From assembly GCA_009923805.1 (NCBI GenBank), contig RFSY01000003.1:1-34062 (forward strand): 34,062 nucleotides of DNA, written 5' to 3'. The notes below the pieces were generated by a model. That model was not told where the DNA came from. It ran no database searches and saw only the letters and a program-made list of their open reading frames with translations. Positions within the stretch are counted from its first letter, which is position 1, and the number at the start of each line of letters is the position of its first letter. Shown here one piece after another: positions 8,369 through 17,112 of this stretch. A program made the translations under genes and the position numbers. The DNA comes from Actinomycetota bacterium. Lineage in GTDB: Bacteria > Actinomycetota > Actinomycetes > Nanopelagicales > Nanopelagicaceae.

Positions 8369-9490
8369 ATGACAAAATTACGTGGAATGACCTGGGATCA
8401 TCCAAGGGGATTAGAGTCACTGACCGCTGCTGATAGGGCAATCGAACAAATGACTGGAATCTCCATTGATTGGCAGGCCCGCTCATTGCTGGATTTCGGT
8501 GACCAGCCCCTGATTGAATTTTATGAAGATTTTGACTTGATAATTCTTGATCACCCTCATGTGCCGGATGCTGTGGTTGCACAAACAATAATTCCATTTG
8601 ATGAGTTACTTACTGCTGAAGAATTATCCAAGTTATCCAAATCTAGCGTCGGGCCCTCGCATGATTCATATATTTATCGTGGCAAGCAATGGGCTCTTGC
8701 TATCGATGCTGCAGCTCAAGTCAGCGCCTACCGGCCAGATCTGATTGAGGCTCCACCCAAACTGTGGGATGAGGTTCTCTCTTTGGGTAGAGAAGGTAAG
8801 TTGCTCTGGCCATATAAGCCCGTTGATGCATTTTGTTCTTTTGCAACGCTGATGTCTCAATTCGGTAGCCCACTGTGCTCTGCGAATAGTTTCATAGATC
8901 AACAAACCGCAGCCGAGACACTCGATTTTATGATTGAACTTTCTCAAATCGTTCCCAGTTTCTGTTCAACCTCAAATCCGATTGAAATTGCTGAGAGACT
9001 AGCTGAAGGCTCCGATTATGCAGTTGGAGTTTGCATGTTCGGATATTCAAATTATTCTAGAAAGAATTTTCGTAAGAATCTGCTTAAGTATTATCAGGTA
9101 CCTTCCTTTGATGGGCGCGCACGAGGTTCAATTTTGGGCGGTGCTGGAATTGGTATTTCCAGTGCCTCTAAAAATCCGGAGCTGGCTGCAAGAGTCGCGA
9201 TGGCGCTGTGCTCAGAGGAAATCCAATCAGGTGATTATCTAATTGGGGGAGGGCAACCTGGTGATATTTCAGCGTGGAAGAACTCACGTGCAAACACACT
9301 TACTGCTGATTTTTTTACAAATACCCTTTCGACTTTAGAGGGCGCATGGGTTCGGCCAAGAATTTTAGGTTGGCCAGAATTGCAGTTTAATGTGGGAAAT
9401 ATCGTTGCGAAAATATTACAAGAGAGAGTTTTTACAGCTAGGGAATTGCAAGATATTGAAGCATCGTACGAGAAATTTATTAAGGAATAA
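8369..9490 (+). CDS. Solute-binding-protein-like protein (family 1 fold) without signal peptide
   Basis: LRGMTWDHPRGLESLTAADRAIEQMTGISIDWQARSLLDFGDQPL... followed by SBP_bac_1-like body; N-terminus is polar with no signal sequence. Confidence 0.7.
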   Translation: MTKLRGMTWDHPRGLESLTAADRAIEQMTGISIDWQARSLLDFGDQPLIEFYEDFDLIILDHPHVPDAVVAQTIIPFDELLTAEELSKLSKSSVGPSHDSYIYRGKQWALAIDAAAQVSAYRPDLIEAPPKLWDEVLSLGREGKLLWPYKPVDAFCSFATLMSQFGSPLCSANSFIDQQTAAETLDFMIELSQIVPSFCSTSNPIEIAERLAEGSDYAVGVCMFGYSNYSRKNFRKNLLKYYQVPSFDGRARGSILGGAGIGISSASKNPELAARVAMALCSEEIQSGDYLIGGGQPGDISAWKNSRANTLTADFFTNTLSTLEGAWVRPRILGWPELQFNVGNIVAKILQERVFTARELQDIEASYEKFIKE

Positions 9491-9491
9491 A

Positions 9492-10265
9492 CTAATCAAA
9501 TTGGAAGAGCGATGCTCCTCCATCGGCTAGTATCGTTGAACCCGTAAAGTAATCTCCAGATGTTGAACATAGGAATGAAGCAATATCTGCTACCTGTTCA
9601 GCCGTTTGTAACTCTTTGAGTGGTACGACCTTTGCAACACGAGCTGCATACTGGGGCTCTGTCTGCAGTTGGTGTTTAGCTAAACCTGCATTGACAATTC
9701 CAGGGGCAATAACGTTGACTCTAATGTTATGTCCGGAAAGTTCCCGAGCCGCAGATTTTGCCAACATTTCTACGGCAGCTTTTGTCGCCGAGTATGCGGC
9801 TATCTCTGGCCAAGGAACTCGGCCAACCCACGATCCGGTGATGATGATCTGCCCAGGCCGCTTATTCTTGACAAATATTCGTGCCGCACTCTGTAGCGTG
9901 TGAAATACCCCGGTGAGATTTGCATCGAGGTGTTGATTCCAATACGTCTCAGAAATATCCAAGAAAGGTTGTGACTTCACTATTCCCGCATTTGCCAAGA
10001 CAACGAAAAGATCCTGCTCGAATTCCGAAATAACTTCATCTACTCGCGCGCGATTCGTGACATCTACCTGCCTATAACAAACATCGTGGCCATCCTGCGA
10101 AAGGGCAATTAGGGCCTTCACATCTTCACGCACTTCAGATGGCGCCGTCAGATCTAGGAGAGTTACTGAGAATCCATCTTCAAAGAGCCGGGCGCCCATG
10201 GCGCAACCAATATCGCCATTTCCGCCTGTAACTATGACTCTATTTGAACTCAATTTGGCCACCAA
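9492..10265 (-). CDS. Short-chain dehydrogenase/reductase
   Basis: TGGNGDIGCAMG, NAGI, YSATKAAVEMLAKSAAREL, C-terminal GDYFTGSTILADGG. Start is TTG (10265) or GTG (10262). Confidence 0.88.
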   Translation of the reverse strand: MVAKLSSNRVIVTGGNGDIGCAMGARLFEDGFSVTLLDLTAPSEVREDVKALIALSQDGHDVCYRQVDVTNRARVDEVISEFEQDLFVVLANAGIVKSQPFLDISETYWNQHLDANLTGVFHTLQSAARIFVKNKRPGQIIITGSWVGRVPWPEIAAYSATKAAVEMLAKSAARELSGHNIRVNVIAPGIVNAGLAKHQLQTEPQYAARVAKVVPLKELQTAEQVADIASFLCSTSGDYFTGSTILADGGASLFQFD

Positions 10266-10281
10266 AATTCACTGAAAACCC

Positions 10282-10310
10282 TTGACACGGGATGTGTGTA
10301 GATGAATGAT
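10282..10310 (+). promoter_or_regulatory. Candidate promoter of the GntR regulator gene
   Basis: TTGACA at 10282-10287, then AATGAT/ATGATA at -10 spacing (17-18 nt). The -35 is consensus, the -10 is weak. Confidence 0.4.
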
Positions 10311-10321
10311 ACCGGAATGAG

Positions 10322-10332
10322 TGGTCAGACCA
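10322..10332. promoter_or_regulatory. Candidate FadR-subfamily GntR operator, perfect palindrome TGGTC-A-GACCA
   Basis: AGTGGTCAGACCAGT lies in the 5' region of a FadR/GntR-type regulator gene. It resembles the known FadR operator core TGGTCNGACCA. Confidence 0.55.
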
Positions 10333-10364
10333 GTACTACCGGTACCCCCAGAGGAGGTTCTGGG

Positions 10365-11186
10365 GTGTTGCCCGGTACATCGGCAACTCCACCCAGTGGC
10401 GGAGAGCTTCAATCGGCTCTGGAAGAGTTTATTTTTTCAGCCAAAGCCAAGCCAGGAGATCGTCTTCCATCCGAAAGGAATTTGGCCTCACTCTTTTCTG
10501 TGAGTCGACAAACTTTACGTGAGGTCCTGCGCTCTATGGAGGGCCAAGGGTTAATAAAGGTTCAGCCAGGACGTGGTTCTTACATTCAAGATCAATCAAA
10601 GACCGGTCCATTCCGAGTACTGGCTGCAGCAAGACAAGGATTAGTAACACCAGCTGACCTTATTGAGGCCCGCTTAATGATTGAGTGCGCAACAGCCGGT
10701 CTGGCTGCGATACGTCGCACCGATGAAGATCTTGCGGTCCTATGGGAACTGTGTGATAACCATATGCAACCAACAACTGATGCAAATGAGAGCGTTGCCG
10801 CCGATGTGAAATTCCATGAGCGGATTGCAGAAGCTTCAAATAATCCTGTACTACTCATTATGTTCGGTTCAATTAAGAATCTGGTTTTCGGAACTATTAC
10901 TCGCAGTTTGACTGACCACACAATTTCTAATCTTGGGTTACCGCTTCATCGCAAGGTGGTAGAAGCGCTCGAGGTTAAAGATTCTGAGAAGGCACAGGAA
11001 TATATGCGGCAAATCATGCTCATTGGCCAAGAGAAATATGGTGATGATCTACATCTTCCCCTCGCGAAAGTCTTGCGAAATCAGGCACAACTAGATCCAG
11101 CACACCGAAAGCTCATTGAAGCAGCCTCAGGAATGTTGACGGACGATATCCATCTAAATGAAGACAAGAATGAGGAGACGAAGTGA
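10365..11186 (+). CDS. GntR-family transcriptional regulator, FadR subfamily (start revised from 10302 to GTG 10365)
   Basis: wHTH KPGDRLPSERNLASLFSVSRQTLREVLRSMEGQGLIKVQPGRGSYI plus FCD-type helical domain. AGGAGG Shine-Dalgarno at 10352-10357, 7 nt before GTG. Confidence 0.85.
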   Translation: MLPGTSATPPSGGELQSALEEFIFSAKAKPGDRLPSERNLASLFSVSRQTLREVLRSMEGQGLIKVQPGRGSYIQDQSKTGPFRVLAAARQGLVTPADLIEARLMIECATAGLAAIRRTDEDLAVLWELCDNHMQPTTDANESVAADVKFHERIAEASNNPVLLIMFGSIKNLVFGTITRSLTDHTISNLGLPLHRKVVEALEVKDSEKAQEYMRQIMLIGQEKYGDDLHLPLAKVLRNQAQLDPAHRKLIEAASGMLTDDIHLNEDKNEETK

Positions 11187-11965
11187 CTACAACAGCAATC
11201 CTGCGAGCCGAAGGTTTAGCTAAGCGGTTCGGTGGAGTCCAGGCACTTAATGCCGTCGATTTCGAATGTAAGGCTGGGGAAGTTGTTGCGCTGATGGGTG
11301 ACAATGGAGCCGGTAAGTCAACCTTGATTCGCATTCTATGTGGTGCAACAAAACCAGATAGCGGGCAAATTCTGATAAATGGAACAGTGAGAAGTATTTC
11401 TAGACCACAAGATGCAGTAACCAATGGAATTTCAGTTGTGTATCAAGATTTGGCACTTGTGGGAAGTATGGATGTTGCAAGAAATGTATTTTTGGGACAT
11501 GAATTACGCAAATTCGGATTTATCAGAATTTCGAAGATGCGCGAAGAAGCAACGATGTTACTGGGTCAACTTAAGATCAACATCTCTTCTTCTAAGCTGC
11601 AAGTTGAATCACTGTCTGGTGGCCAACGTCAATGTATCGCGATTGCGAGAGCTGTCCGATTAGGTAGTGATTTCGTTCTTCTAGACGAGCCAACTGCAGC
11701 ACTTGGACCGGAACAACAAGCGAATGTTCTGCGAATCGTCACAGAACTAAGAAATGCTGGCAAGGGAGTGGTTTTAATAAGTCACAATATTGATCAGGTT
11801 TTAGCCGTATCCGATCGCATCGTTGTCATGCGCGGAGGACAAGTCGCGGGAATGCGTAACACAAAAGAAACTAATACCCAAGAGATAGTTAGCATGATTG
11901 TTGGCGATCAGAGTTTCGTAAAGCATAATTTGCAGAATCAATCAACTTCATTGAAGGGTGAGTAG
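11183..11965 (+). CDS. Sugar ABC transporter ATP-binding protein, single-domain FrcA-like
   Basis: Walker A GDNGAGKST, signature LSGGQRQ, Walker B FVLLDEPTAAL. Starts in an ATGA-like overlap with the regulator gene. Confidence 0.92.
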   Translation: MTTTAILRAEGLAKRFGGVQALNAVDFECKAGEVVALMGDNGAGKSTLIRILCGATKPDSGQILINGTVRSISRPQDAVTNGISVVYQDLALVGSMDVARNVFLGHELRKFGFIRISKMREEATMLLGQLKINISSSKLQVESLSGGQRQCIAIARAVRLGSDFVLLDEPTAALGPEQQANVLRIVTELRNAGKGVVLISHNIDQVLAVSDRIVVMRGGQVAGMRNTKETNTQEIVSMIVGDQSFVKHNLQNQSTSLKGE

Positions 11966-11966
11966 C

Positions 11967-12962
11967 ATGGCGACCAAAGTCGAACGCCCAGAGAAGCCAG
12001 AAACTAGAATCGGCAGAATTTTACGAGCCGAGGAATTTGGTGTTGTCGTTGCGATTATTGGAGTTGTGGTTGTTGCGATTTCTTTAACACCAAATTTTGC
12101 TGTCGGAACAAATATAAATACTATTCTTCAGCAAATTTCTTACGTTGCAATTTGCGCTGCTGGTATGTCTCTCGTTGTAATTTGCGGAGAGATTGATTTA
12201 TCTATCGGTTCTATTTACGGCCTAGGTGCAGTTATGTATACATGGCTTTCGGTCAAGTTGGATTGGCCGGTTCTTCCTTCCATTGTTCTCACCTTAATTC
12301 TCGGAGTCTTTATAGGCTGGTTAAATGGATATGTAAGTGTCAGGCTCAACATTCCATCATTCGTGGTAACCCTAGCTGGCCTTGGTGCGCTAAGAGGAGC
12401 CATTCTGTTGATTGCGGGCGGAGTCCCAATCTATGCAAAAGAATCTAAAACATTTACAGCGCTGGTGGGTGGGTCTTTCCTTGGAATTTCTTCACAGGTT
12501 TTTTGGATGCTCGCACTATGCACAATTGTCGGAGTTATATTGGCAAAGACCAAGTTTGGTTCAGATTTATATGCAATCGGTGGAAATAAAGTTGCAGCGC
12601 AGAATGCCGGAATTAACGTTTCGAAAGTTAAAATCCAATCCTTCATAATCTCAAGTTTTCTTGCAACGTGGGCTGGCATCATGCTAGTTGGTTGGCTTGG
12701 AAGTTCGAATCCGCTAACAGGCCAGGGCAGCGAGCTACTGATAGTAGGTGCTATCGCAGTTGGTGGAGCCAGCTTATTTGGTGGTTCTGGAACTATTTTG
12801 GGCGCCACATTAGGAGCAATTGTTGGTGGATTAATCACAAATGTTCTCGTACTAGTTGGTGTAAACGGAAACTGGACTTTTGTGGCCAACGGATTGTTAA
12901 TCCTGGCTGCTGTAGTTATCAATACTTTGGTAAGAAAGAAGAGGAAAACTCTTCGAACGTAA
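11967..12962 (+). CDS. Sugar ABC transporter permease, RbsC/FrcC-like
   Basis: ICGEIDLSIGSIYGLGAVMYTWL, SFVVTLAGLGALRG, AIAVGGASLFGGSGTILGATLGAIV. ATG 11967 preceded by AAGGG; GTG 11958 is an alternative start. Confidence 0.92.
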   Translation: MATKVERPEKPETRIGRILRAEEFGVVVAIIGVVVVAISLTPNFAVGTNINTILQQISYVAICAAGMSLVVICGEIDLSIGSIYGLGAVMYTWLSVKLDWPVLPSIVLTLILGVFIGWLNGYVSVRLNIPSFVVTLAGLGALRGAILLIAGGVPIYAKESKTFTALVGGSFLGISSQVFWMLALCTIVGVILAKTKFGSDLYAIGGNKVAAQNAGINVSKVKIQSFIISSFLATWAGIMLVGWLGSSNPLTGQGSELLIVGAIAVGGASLFGGSGTILGATLGAIVGGLITNVLVLVGVNGNWTFVANGLLILAAVVINTLVRKKRKTLRT

Positions 12963-12994
12963 AAAACAGATCTGACGCCATCACAAACAACCCA

Positions 12995-13017
12995 GCCTAG
13001 TTTGAAAGAGCTTAGGC
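12995..13017 (+). other. Small hairpin upstream of the substrate-binding protein gene
   Basis: GCCTAG ... CTTAGGC (5-6 bp with one bulged T) just before the AAGGAG Shine-Dalgarno. Confidence 0.35.
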
Positions 13018-13034
13018 CTAATTAAGGAGAAATA

Positions 13035-14063
13035 ATGGATATAGAATCATTGGGAGAGATTGGCCTAAACCGCCGTAATCTCCTAAAGGCAGGTGGCGCG
13101 TCAGCTGTTCTACTTGGTGCTTCATCGGTTATTGGAACACCTTTTGCCCAAGCCGCTACAGCTTCAGCAGCAATTCAACGTGGCAAGAAAGTTACTTGCG
13201 TTATTCACGACTTGAATCCCTTCTTCGTTCCTCTAGAAAAAGGTTTTAAGGAATTCGGAAAGTTCATGGGCTGGAGCGTGAACTATGTTGGTCCAACCGG
13301 ACAAGATATTCAAAAGACGGTCGAACTTCAGGCTGCTGCGATTGCCTCAAAGCCACACGGAGTGATCTTCACAAGAATTGATGACAAAGCATTCGATGCC
13401 AATATCAAGAAGGCACAAAGTCTTGGAATCAAAGTTGTACTGACAAACGTTGGATCCAAGGGATATCAAGACCTTAGCGTGCCATTCGTTGGTCAAGACT
13501 TTGTTCCAGCGGGAAAGATTGCAGGAATGCAAGGCGCTTCATATGCAAAGAAGAAGACTGGAAAAACTTCCGGAGTAATTCTTATCGGTAACTTTGCTCC
13601 AGGAAACTCAGCGCTTGAAGAGCGTGCTGCAGGTGCCAAGCAAGGCGTAACTGCATACAACTCTGCAAATGGAACCACATATACAACTGAAGTTTTGGTG
13701 ACATCAAGTGATGAAGCTAAGGCATCAGCAATTATGGAGGCGCGTTTGGCAAAGGGTGACGTAGTCGGTTACATCGGAACTGAGTTCTCACACCAGTTCT
13801 TCGGAGCCGTCATGAAGCGTAAGAATCTGACGCTATCGAATGGTGGTTTCGACCTTGTACAACCTGTTTTGCAGGGAATTAAGGCTGGAAACATCGACTT
13901 TACTTTGGATCAGAATCCATGGGCTCAAGGTTGGGTCGCTTCATCACTCTTGGCGATGGAAATGTCTCCAGGATTCAAGTCATACTCATATGACACAGGT
14001 GCAGCAGTAATTGATGCATCAAATATCACAGCAATTCTTAAGCGTGAGGCTGTATTCGCTTAA
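13035..14063 (+). CDS. Sugar ABC transporter substrate-binding protein (RbsB-like), predicted Tat-exported
   Basis: Twin-arginine leader NRRNLLKAGGASAVLLGASSVIG; Peripla_BP_4-like body; AAGGAG before ATG. Confidence 0.88.
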   Translation: MDIESLGEIGLNRRNLLKAGGASAVLLGASSVIGTPFAQAATASAAIQRGKKVTCVIHDLNPFFVPLEKGFKEFGKFMGWSVNYVGPTGQDIQKTVELQAAAIASKPHGVIFTRIDDKAFDANIKKAQSLGIKVVLTNVGSKGYQDLSVPFVGQDFVPAGKIAGMQGASYAKKKTGKTSGVILIGNFAPGNSALEERAAGAKQGVTAYNSANGTTYTTEVLVTSSDEAKASAIMEARLAKGDVVGYIGTEFSHQFFGAVMKRKNLTLSNGGFDLVQPVLQGIKAGNIDFTLDQNPWAQGWVASSLLAMEMSPGFKSYSYDTGAAVIDASNITAILKREAVFA

Positions 14064-14071
14064 GTAAAGAA

Positions 14072-14127
14072 TCCTGAGGGGAGTGGCGATTTACTCTGAT
14101 GGCGTCAGAACGTCACTCTTCTCAGGA
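14072..14127 (+). terminator. Long intergenic stem-loop (attenuator or 3'-stabilising hairpin)
   Basis: TCCTGAGGGGAGTGGCG (14072-14088) pairs with CGTCACTCTTCTCAGGA (14111-14127) over 17 positions, 3 of them G-U. A nested TCTGA/TCAGA stem lies inside; TTTT at 14131-14134. Confidence 0.65.
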
Positions 14128-14195
14128 CACTTTTACGCTGAACAATAACAATCTTTCCTGTCCGCTACAGACTTAAGAGAATTTAGGGCTTACTA

Positions 14196-15398
14196 ATGAA
14201 GATCACGAAGATTGAAACCTTTAGGCCACTATCGCACCCATCTTCACTCTGGGTTGAAGTTCATGACGATAAAGGAAATGTAGGTCTAGGGGAATCATTC
14301 TTTAGTCAGACCGTGATCGAAGAATATATTCACACAATTGCTGCCCCACTCATATTTGCCAGTCCAAATATAAATCCGGAGTCATTGAATTTGGTTTTGA
14401 CTCCTTACGTTGGATACCAAGGCGGAGGAATCGAAGTTCGCTCTTTAGGTGCTTTGGATATCGCGGTGTGGGATCTTTGGGGCAAGGTAATCAATGCAAC
14501 TTTGGCAGATTCTTTGGGCGGCAAACTACAAGATTCAGTGAAAATTTATAACACATGTGCTGGCTCGTCTTATATGAAAAAGACCTCAAGTCAGAATTCA
14601 AAGAACTGGGGAGTTGCTGAGTCTCAAGAGAGAGGATACGAGGATCTACATGCCTTTTTGAATACTCCCGCAAAACTTGCTCGCGAACTCTATGACAGCG
14701 GAATAGAAGGCATGAAGATTTGGCCTTTTGATCAAGCAGCAGAAAAATCACTCGGCCATTCAATTTCACAGAAGGAGATTGACGAAGGCGTCAAGATTAT
14801 TTCTGCTATTCGGGATGAAGTGGGCATGGATATGGATCTCATGATTGAATTCCATGCACTTTGGAACCGCCCAACTGCAAAGCGAATTATTGATGCAATA
14901 ACTCCATATGAGCCATTCTGGATTGAAGATCCATTGCGCCCAGATGCTGTGGAAGCTTTAACGATGCTGAGATCCGAAATTTCCATTCCAATTGCAACGG
15001 GTGAAACCGCTATTGGAAGACGACAGATTCTTCCCCTGCTGGAAAATGGCGCTGTCGATTATCTAACAATTGATATTTCATGGACAGGTGGCTTGACCGA
15101 ATCGAGAAAGATTGCATCACTAGCCGATATATTCGCAATCCCTGTTGCACCTCACGACTGCTCAGGTCCGGTGGCACTGGCGACAAGTACCCATTTTTCA
15201 GTCTCACAACGAAATGGTTTCTTACAGGAGACTTCTAGGGCCTTTGTTAATACCTGGTACAAAGACTTTGTTGATGGAATTCCTAAAATTGAAAATGGAA
15301 GAATTTATATCTCTGAGGCAAACGGACATGGAATAAATTTACAGTCTTGGGTTCGATCCTCTCCAGAAGTTATTGTTCGAACATCTGTGGCAAAGTAA
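14196..15398 (+). CDS. Enolase-superfamily (mandelate racemase/muconate lactonizing enzyme-like) sugar-acid dehydratase
   Basis: LMIEFHALW, PFWIEDPLRPDAVEAL, PIATGETAIGRRQ, DISWTGGLTESRKIASLAD, PVAPHDCSGPVALATSTHF. Confidence 0.87.
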   Translation: MKITKIETFRPLSHPSSLWVEVHDDKGNVGLGESFFSQTVIEEYIHTIAAPLIFASPNINPESLNLVLTPYVGYQGGGIEVRSLGALDIAVWDLWGKVINATLADSLGGKLQDSVKIYNTCAGSSYMKKTSSQNSKNWGVAESQERGYEDLHAFLNTPAKLARELYDSGIEGMKIWPFDQAAEKSLGHSISQKEIDEGVKIISAIRDEVGMDMDLMIEFHALWNRPTAKRIIDAITPYEPFWIEDPLRPDAVEALTMLRSEISIPIATGETAIGRRQILPLLENGAVDYLTIDISWTGGLTESRKIASLADIFAIPVAPHDCSGPVALATSTHFSVSQRNGFLQETSRAFVNTWYKDFVDGIPKIENGRIYISEANGHGINLQSWVRSSPEVIVRTSVAK

Positions 15399-15410
15399 CA
15401 GTAATCTAAT

Positions 15411-16298
15411 ATGCCTAATACGCTCTTTGCAGAAATCGCCGCGGAATTAGATTGCGATCTCGGCGAGGGTCCTTATTGGGATGATGCTCAGCAAGAGCTG
15501 TATTTTGTAGATATTACAAATAAGCAGGTAAAAATTTTTACTCCTGCTGATTCTTCACTGAAAACAATTCAGTTTGACCAGGTGGTAAGTGCCGTGTTTT
15601 TAGACCAAGAATCCGAGCTAATAGTGGCTGCACGAGATGGAGTTTTTACAGCATCTCAGGATGGTTCCCTTAAAACCTTGCTGGCACCAATCGAACCAGA
15701 CGATGCTTCGATACGAACAAATGATGCCAAATGCGATAGCACGGGGCGGCTGTGGGTTGGAACCATGGCATTTGATTTCACACCAGGGGTAGCAGCGTTA
15801 TTTAGTTTGGATTCAACAGGTCTCAGGGAAGTAGTGCCAGAACTAACGATTGCAAATGGCATGGGTTGGAGCAGAGATCAAAAGAGTATGTATTTCATTG
15901 ATTCTCCGACAGGAAGAGTTGATATTTTCGATTGCAATCTTCAAAGCGGAGAACTTAAGAATCGTAGGCCTTTGATTACTTTTGATGTAGCTGCAGGAAT
16001 TCCTGACGGGTTAACAACAGATGAAGATGGTGGAATTTGGGTTGCATTTTTTGGCGGGGGAGAAGTAAGGCGATTCGACCCTAGCGGTGAGCTGACTCAT
16101 GTGGTTACTCTTCCCGTCAAGCAAGTAACAAGTTGCTGCTTCGGAGGTAAAGATATGTCTGAGCTCTTTATAACAACTGCCCGCTATGCGATGAACGCAG
16201 AATCATTGGCTAAAGAGCCGCTTGCTGGATCGCTTTTCAAAATAAGTACTACCTTCAAGGGCAGCAAGAGCAATCGATATGAAAGGACAGGCAAATGA
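15411..16298 (+). CDS. SMP-30/gluconolactonase/LRE family lactonase
   Basis: CDLGEGPYWDDAQQELYFVDI, RTNDAKCDSTGRLWVGTM, NGMGWSRDQKSMYFIDSPTGRVDIF, GIPDGLTTDEDGGIWVAFFGGGEVRRF. Confidence 0.9.
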   Translation: MPNTLFAEIAAELDCDLGEGPYWDDAQQELYFVDITNKQVKIFTPADSSLKTIQFDQVVSAVFLDQESELIVAARDGVFTASQDGSLKTLLAPIEPDDASIRTNDAKCDSTGRLWVGTMAFDFTPGVAALFSLDSTGLREVVPELTIANGMGWSRDQKSMYFIDSPTGRVDIFDCNLQSGELKNRRPLITFDVAAGIPDGLTTDEDGGIWVAFFGGGEVRRFDPSGELTHVVTLPVKQVTSCCFGGKDMSELFITTARYAMNAESLAKEPLAGSLFKISTTFKGSKSNRYERTGK

Positions 16299-17062
16299 AA
16301 GATAACTCAAACAAAGGCATTCTCATCTTCGGAGGAGCGCGCGGTATCGGAGGCGAAACTGCAAAATACTTCAGTGAACGCAACTGGAACGTCATTGCAG
16401 CAGACGTATTGGATAAAGAGCTTGCTGAACTTGAGAAGTCGTCAAAGAATATAAAGACTGTTCATTGCGATGTCGCCAAATTTGAGGATATTGAGAATGC
16501 GTACAAGTTTGCAGAGAAAGAACTTCCTAGATTAAATGGAGTTTTCAACAATGTCGGAATTGCTCGATACGGGACAGTCGACAAATTATCACTAGAAGAT
16601 TGGGAATTCACTCTTCGCGTTAATTTGACAGCACAATTCATTTCTTCTTCTTTTGCAGTTCCTATCTTTAAGAGAAATGGTTCTGGATCCATTGTTAACA
16701 CTGCATCTGTATTGGGTCATATGAATCAAAAAACGACAGCTGCATATTCGGCTTCTAAAGCTGGAGTTATAGCTCTCACTCGCGGAATTGCGGTAGATCA
16801 TGCGCTAGATGGCATCCGATGCAACAGTGTTTCTCCTGGCACAATCAACACGCCGCTACTAAAAATTGTTGCTGAAGATATTATGGGACGCACATCTGAA
16901 GATGTGGCCGCGGAATGGGCGGAGTTCCACCCTGTACGACGCTTAGGAAGACCCGAAGAAGTTGCAGCTCTTGTCTTCTTCTTAATAAATGATGAGCTGG
17001 GGTTCATTACTGGTTCAGATTTCAAAATCGATGGTGGAAGCAGTATCCAACTCTTCAAATAA
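16295..17062 (+). CDS. Short-chain dehydrogenase/reductase
   Basis: GGARGIGGETA, NNVGIA, YSASKAGVIALTRGIAVDHA, GFITGSDFKIDGG. Overlaps the previous stop. Confidence 0.88.
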   Translation: MKDNSNKGILIFGGARGIGGETAKYFSERNWNVIAADVLDKELAELEKSSKNIKTVHCDVAKFEDIENAYKFAEKELPRLNGVFNNVGIARYGTVDKLSLEDWEFTLRVNLTAQFISSSFAVPIFKRNGSGSIVNTASVLGHMNQKTTAAYSASKAGVIALTRGIAVDHALDGIRCNSVSPGTINTPLLKIVAEDIMGRTSEDVAAEWAEFHPVRRLGRPEEVAALVFFLINDELGFITGSDFKIDGGSSIQLFK

Positions 17063-17112
17063 GTCCTTACTAGCCAGAGACGCATACGTTGCTGGCAGAT
17101 TGGTGTAGATAC

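Noticed and set aside
12431-12922. 163-aa minus-strand ORF opposite the sugar permease
   Set aside because: Antisense to a well-supported permease gene; Pro/Ala/Thr/Ile-rich composition is typical of the reverse strand of membrane-protein codons.
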